A program made the translations under genes and the position numbers. Below are positions 9,609 through 12,779 of a stretch of 12,779 nt of DNA, piece by piece. This stretch comes from Coemansia sp. RSA 1804 (Eukaryota; Kickxellomycota; Kickxellomycetes; Kickxellales; Kickxellaceae). Each line of letters starts with the position of its first letter. Position 1 is the first letter of the stretch. The DNA is taken from NCBI GenBank assembly GCA_027578815.1, contig JANBTH010000680.1, forward strand, positions 1 through 12,779. The letters run 5' to 3'. The notes below the pieces were generated by a model. It was not told where the DNA came from, searched no databases, and worked only from the letters and a program-made list of their open reading frames with translations.

Positions 9609-9944
9609 CGGACCTCTTGTTTCTATCGCTAAACAAATGCTTGGGCTGGAGTATCAAGAGACAGTGATTTATAGAATGACAAGTAGCAAAAAGGAAGTAG
9701 ATAAACGACAAAGTGTGAAGAAAGAAAGCCTCCAATTCTTTGGATACGAGCGAAAGCTTCACCACATTTCGTCCATCTGCAAAACACATAGCGCCACGGC
9801 TTTTTCCACAAACACAGTTGATAGCGTGGGAACAACCAAACAAGCACAGACAGTGCCTCTCCCTTCCCTTTCTCCGATGAATTTAATCTTAAAATGTTAA
9901 TCATGTGAGAAACATCCAGAATAAAAATGGTTGGCTTTCTTGTC
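9609..9944. promoter_or_regulatory. Upstream region of the dehydrogenase; no gene seen
   Basis: This 336-nt stretch separates the dehydrogenase start from the stop of the spliced minus-strand gene upstream. It should contain the dehydrogenase promoter and leader. Open frames run through it on both strands (for example 9637-9900, + and 9629-9904, -), but they contradict one another and show no recognisable domain, so I treat them as chance. AT content rises toward the right end, where the AT-rich part of the window begins. Confidence 0.4.
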
Positions 9945-10701
9945 CTAGATAGCTAGAATCTGGTATACGTACGGTTGCGCAATCCAGAGCGCAATGTTCA
10001 TCTCGGTCTGCGCTTTTGTTAGGGGTTCGTCTTTCATGAGAGTGTATAGATGTTGCTACAGATGGAAATTGACAGCAATAGTATTCAGCACATTAACAAA
10101 GTATATTAAAAAGCCGTTTGGCACCATCAATTCGGTATAGTAAGAAGCTTAAAATATTGTTTACCTTTAGCTGAAACTCGGTTTCAAATTGACCTACAAT
10201 CTCATTAGTGGGCTACGCAGATTAAATTTTTAAAAAGCTATTAGCAAGAGCAAGTAAATATGAGATACAATTATTCTGTTGCAAAAATCCTTTGAAATTT
10301 AAAGAGCCATGTTAAACCTACCTTTTCTGTTTTCACTTTGTCGTTTTCTGCATATTTGTACATTTTCACCAGACATTTCTCAACTAATTTAACAGAAAAG
10401 AAATTATTGGTTTTAATATTGGCACCAGGAGACAGTTTCACATAACAAGAAGACAAGCTGTTTTTCAATAAATTTTACTTACAGTCGTCCAGACTTTGCT
10501 GTAACTTTTTGCTAGTCCCGCCGTCATAGTTTCTTAATGCTGTTGTTGTCCGCCGTTGTATACTAGCCCACTCTGACGTTCTACACTGTGGATACACAGA
10601 GAAAACACGTTTACAAGCATTAGATGCAGAAAATATGCCACAGCCGCCAATTAACATTCTCAAAATATCGTCAAAAATAATTAAACTTACAATTCATCCA
10701 T
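9945..10701 (-). CDS. Candidate five-exon gene for a 109-aa protein of unknown function
   Basis: Minus-strand exons, in transcript order: 10701-10691, 10580-10483, 10383-10322, 10212-10165 and 10055-9945 (stop TAG 9947-9945). The four introns are 110, 99, 109 and 109 nt, with donors GTAAGT, GTAAGT, GTAGGT and GTAAAC and acceptors GTGTAG, AAATTAG, GCGTAG and CTGTAG. All phases mesh (TT|A, T|TT, then two phase-0 joins) over 330 coding bases, which is hard to obtain by chance. The product starts MDELTSEWASIQRRTTTALR, continues with a Lys/Glu-rich, probably helical middle (KMYKYAENDKVKTEK) and ends in an aromatic-hydrophobic tail (ALWIAQPYVYQILAI). I do not recognise the family. Shape and composition suggest a small helical or coiled-coil subunit, which is only inference. 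The ATG context (GGAATGG) is reasonable. The alternative is a start at an ATG inside the first intron (near 10656), reading straight into exon 2. The first join is the least certain part; the last three exons are the firmest. Confidence 0.6.
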
Positions 10702-11240
10702 TCCGAGCTGTCACTGTTTGGCAATAATAATTAAAAGTAGACTTCTAACACTAAAGCTTGAGATATGTGTAAATACAATTGTGTGTTGGTGACTACCCCA
10801 TTGCAACCAAAAATAGCACACCAAAAATATAATAATTTTGATATATAATATAATCTTGTGGGGTAGATCACTTGGTTGTTGGATCACATTCTGAGGATTT
10901 GATCAACATTTGCACATGCTAAACGGAACTAAGAGAGTTATTAATGAATTCAGGCTTGAGGGTTGCTTGTTATTGTTTGTTATTACTAAATTACACATAC
11001 TCTAAGGGCGTTCTCAAAGAAGCTTGACGTACCAAGTGTACACATATTGAATGATATGCAGCCGTACGCTCTACTTCAATGGCTTATCTCTGCAGCTTAT
11101 TCTGGCAATTTGCACTAATTGTTGCTATTTAACGTATTCTACAATAAAATAGCCCTATTCTGCCTTATTGGGCAAGAAGCTGAATGACTTCACGAACATC
11201 CTTTTGTCAGGTTTTATGAATTTCAACTTAATTGTTGACA
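10702..11240. promoter_or_regulatory. AT-rich region between divergent small genes
   Basis: This lies between the starts of the minus-strand five-exon gene and the plus-strand candidate at 11241, so it could hold both promoters. A TATA-like run (ATATATAATATAAT) at 10841-10854 is about 140 nt upstream of the minus-strand start. An inverted repeat flanks it and is listed separately. Short plus-strand frames at 10916-11005 (29 aa) and at about 11051 are too short to support. Confidence 0.35.
10789..10870. repeat. Inverted repeat flanking an AT-rich TATA-like core
   Basis: CTACCCCA at 10793-10800 is the exact reverse complement of TGGGGTAG at 10859-10866. Outside these arms the match continues for about four more bases (GTGA against ATCAC) with one bulged base. 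The 58-nt interior is almost pure A/T and includes ATATATAATATAAT. The structure could be a hairpin, a paired operator in a divergent promoter, or the remains of a small inverted-repeat element. No target-site duplication was identified. Confidence 0.45.
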
Positions 11241-11640
11241 ATGGCTATCGGCCGACGTGAACACGAACAAGAAAGCCAACAACATTTCAGGCTACTTTTT
11301 CTTGGTGATTCATCTGCTGAAAAAAAGTCATTACATATGATGAATAAAATTCTGGCATATACAGTTAACCGCGAGATTTTGAGCATATATTGCGTTATAA
11401 TAGTGTGCGTGTTAAGGAATTCGACTGTGAGATTCTACTTTTACAGGTACCTTTTTTTGCTTACCATATGTATCAGATTTTTGAGTATAAAACAAGCTAA
11501 AGTACCCTGTCGTCATTTGTTTAGTGGTCACCACTTGTCACTATTACCATCAGCATCACATTTATTCCTTTAGGGTCATTGAGGATCAGACTCTATTTTA
11601 CGTCACTACGCCTTTTGGAGCGCAAATTAAACATTTCTAA
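11241..11640 (+). CDS. Short plus-strand coding candidate, exon structure uncertain, function unknown
   Basis: From ATG 11241 (context GACAATGG) the frame is open for 110 codons in AT-rich DNA, up to TAG 11571-11573, which suggests coding. An excellent acceptor (pyrimidine-rich TTATTCCTTTAG) ends exactly at 11573. Model A: donor AG|GTACCT at 11447, intron 11447-11573 (127 nt), then 11574-11640 ending in VIEDQTLFYVTTPFGAQIKHF-like sequence and TAA; total 90 aa. Model B: donor GTATCA at 11470, intron 104 nt, a different exon 2 frame, stop TGA 11648-11650. Model C: no splicing, 111 aa. The N-terminal part is polar (MAIGRREHEQESQQHFR) and is followed by hydrophobic stretches (ILSIYCVIIVCVL). No family is recognised. 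Coordinates given are those of model A. Neither donor is a strong consensus. Confidence 0.35.
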
Positions 11641-11652
11641 TTTACCGTGAAA

Positions 11653-11772
11653 ATGTGTTTAACAAAATGCACAAATTGTAACACCTTTGTTGATTTTCCG
11701 CAATGCAAAGAACGTTCAAAGGATAATTGCACAATTTACTATGCTAATTCATGTACCTTTTGCAAATTTTAA
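11653..11772 (+). CDS. Tiny cysteine-rich protein with paired C-x2-C zinc knuckles (39 aa)
   Basis: ATG 11653 to TAA 11770-11772, 39 residues, eight of them... specifically Cys at 2, 6, 9, 18, 26, 34 and 37 (seven). The knuckles are KCTNC (Cys 6 and 9) and CTFC (Cys 34 and 37), separated by 24 residues, with Phe-Pro at 15-16 after the first knuckle. This is the layout of a small zinc ribbon or treble clef. It resembles the protein encoded at 12200-12519 in knuckle type, spacer length and the Phe-Pro. The frame is shared with exon 2 of model A for the candidate just upstream, with only TAA (11638-11640) and four sense codons between them, so this could instead be the 3' part of that gene beyond an in-frame stop. 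An ORF this short in AT-rich DNA is weak evidence on its own; the ordered cysteines are the main support. No function can be assigned. Confidence 0.4.
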   Translation: MCLTKCTNCNTFVDFPQCKERSKDNCTIYYANSCTFCKF

Positions 11773-12199
11773 TAAGAATTTGCACTGTAGTGATATTTTG
11801 TAACCACTACAAGCTAAATTGTTTTAAAACAGGGAGCATATAGTGTGGAAAGGGTATTTTTAAACGCCATTTGATGTTGACTGCTAGTTCTTTACTCTAT
11901 GTTTTGTTAAAAATATATTCTTGAAAATCAAAATAAAACAGAGCTATATTTGCCTAAATAATCTGAGCACAGTCAGTGAAATATTCCGTTTGCATTGTTT
12001 CTACACTCTTTCTTAAAAGCCCTTAAAATAGAATGCCTTTGTGAACGCTGATGATCATTACAGTGCGTAAAAAATGATGTATCAGCAGATAAATTTTGTT
12101 TTAAAATGACAGTGTCACAAGAAAGTGCAGGCTTAGTGTGTCACTGTAATTGCCTCAAAATGAACGTATTGTATCGAAGTGTTAATTAATTTATGCGGC
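11773..12199. other. AT-rich gene-free stretch
   Basis: No frame longer than about 20 codons with a start was supported on either strand in this 427-nt stretch. It holds an imperfect stem-loop at 12109-12147 and otherwise simple A/T-rich sequence. It separates the two cysteine-rich small genes and would contain the promoter of the second. Confidence 0.4.
12109..12147. repeat. Imperfect stem-loop (10-nt arms, one mismatch)
   Basis: ACAGTGTCAC at 12109-12118 pairs with GTGTCACTGT at 12138-12147, nine of ten positions matching, across a 19-nt loop. It lies about 50 nt upstream of the ATG at 12200. It may be a regulatory site or chance. Confidence 0.35.
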
Positions 12200-12519
12200 A
12201 TGTTGAATAGACATGTCGTTTCAAAGGGGAGGCCGTAAGTATAAAATAGGATAGACGTTCACTCCGCTTTCTATGGTCATCTACACAGCTTAGATTCCAT
12301 CGTTTCATCAAAATCTCTTATTTTCTCATTAGCAAGTAGATATTCTAGTTATTTCATTACAGAATGAACCATTATCCAAAGTGTAGTGTCTGTGGAAAAA
12401 CCACTCCACCCGAATCGTTTCCTCCGTGGGGCTCATTAGAGCGGGAAGCGTTCAAGGGTGTATGCATTCTGTGCATTGGTGACATAGTCTCCAAAGTACC
12501 TCCTGCTAGTCGCCGATAA
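12200..12519 (+). CDS. Small protein with paired C-x2-C zinc knuckles (two exons, 63 aa; or 51 aa from the inner Met)
   Basis: Exon 1 is 12200-12234 (ATG, ending CC), the intron is 12235-12362 with donor GTAAGT and acceptor TTCATTACAG (128 nt), and exon 2 is 12363-12519 ending in TAA. The join is phase 2 and gives Pro (CC|A) followed at once by an in-frame ATG at 12364. The product begins MLNRHVVSKGRP-MNHYPK and carries CSVC at Cys 19/22 and CILC at Cys 46/49 with 23 residues between, then a short basic C-terminus (SRR). C-x2-C-x(~23)-C-x2-C fits a treble-clef or zinc-ribbon fold, as seen in many small nucleic-acid-binding or HNH-associated knuckles; no HNH residues are seen. A TATAAAATA box sits just inside the intron (12240-12248), so a shorter 51-aa form could be made from a promoter inside the intron. 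Family unknown. Coding status is moderately supported by the splice consensus, the phase and the ordered cysteines. Confidence 0.5.
12240..12248 (+). promoter_or_regulatory. TATA box-like element overlapping the intron donor
   Basis: TATAAAATA lies 116 nt upstream of the inner ATG at 12364 and shares its first base with the donor GTAAGT (12235-12240). A transcript initiated some 30 nt downstream would have a leader of about 90 nt and encode the 51-residue form. The same bases can therefore be read as an intron start or as a core promoter; the sequence alone cannot decide. Confidence 0.35.
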
Positions 12520-12708
12520 ATCTTCTGCTTTCTTGACCAGATCTTCCTTTTCTAGCAATTTTCAGACCTTTTTCCCATTCGAATTATAAGTAAACCATTG
12601 ATTTGATCATAAACAATATTTGTTGTTGGGAATAGGCCAGTTATTAATTAGGAGAATCAAAAAAGATAAATCAACCAGGAAGGGCCAAAGCATTTTGTAT
12701 GTTTAAAA

Positions 12709-12779
12709 ATGGATGACGCGGCGCATCTAAATAGTTTCTTCGGTTTTCTTCGTGACAGCATCAGTCTGGTTGTTGTGAA
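12709..12779 (+). CDS. Possible start of a gene running off the right edge
   Basis: ATG at 12709 (context AAAAATGG, favourable) opens a frame that stays open to the window end, beginning MDDAAHLNSFFGFLRDSISL. The local base composition becomes richer in G and C (GATGACGCGGCGCATC) than the flanking AT-rich DNA, which suits a coding start. Only 23 residues are visible, so neither coding status nor function can be established. Confidence 0.35.
   Translation, partial: MDDAAHLNSFFGFLRDSISLVVV

Noticed and set aside
9637..9900. 87-codon plus-strand frame and the 91-codon minus-strand frame in the dehydrogenase upstream region
   Set aside because: They overlap on opposite strands, have low-complexity-like composition and show no domain; the region is needed as a promoter.
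11291..11332. P-loop-like stretch LLFLGDSSAEKKSL resembling the first motif of Rab/Ras GTPases
   Set aside because: The essential glycine before the lysine is Glu, the following residues do not continue as a GTPase (no DTAG or NKxD seen), and the exon structure is uncertain.
9600..12779. CRISPR-like array, tRNA or rRNA genes, or a transposase in the AT-rich part
   Set aside because: No regularly spaced direct repeats, no cloverleaf-like segments with the tRNA A/B box sequences, and no transposase or integrase motifs were found by reading both strands.

Overview
The window reads as nuclear DNA of a fungus, probably an early-diverging lineage, although the sequence alone does not fix this. The evidence is a transportin with one GT-AG intron, a large intronless ZGRF1-type helicase, a mitochondrial 3-hydroxyisobutyrate dehydrogenase with an N-terminal presequence, pyrimidine-rich promoters, and several short genes split by introns of about 100-130 nt.

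Layout. The left edge (2-277, +) is the C-terminal end of a protein that resembles CAP59-like (GT69) mannosyltransferases. A gene-free, T/C-rich stretch of about 870 nt follows and leads into the transportin / karyopherin-beta2 gene (1147-4190, +, two exons). Its 3' end converges on a 1277-aa helicase gene (4446-8279, -). This helicase carries two copies of the ZGRF1/Mte1/Dbl2 N-terminal domain ahead of a UPF1-like SF1 helicase. Next on the minus strand is 3-hydroxyisobutyrate dehydrogenase (8544-9608, -), a valine-catabolism enzyme.

From about 9.9 kb to the right end the DNA becomes visibly AT-rich and no long ORF is present. Reading splice signals by eye nevertheless gives small genes. One is a five-exon minus-strand gene (9945-10701, 109 aa) whose exon phases all mesh. 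A short plus-strand coding candidate starts at 11241. Two very small cysteine-rich proteins follow (11653-11772 and 12200-12519). Both have a C-x2-C ... C-x2-C zinc-knuckle pattern with nearly the same spacer (24 and 23 residues). A further ORF starts at 12709 and leaves the window.

The left 9.6 kb holds ordinary housekeeping genes (nuclear import, recombination/repair, amino-acid catabolism) with no evident functional link. The AT-rich right part looks accessory or fast-evolving. The pair of tiny zinc-knuckle genes and the cryptic five-exon gene are the least explained parts. All spliced models there are inferences from splice consensus and reading phase, not from transcripts.
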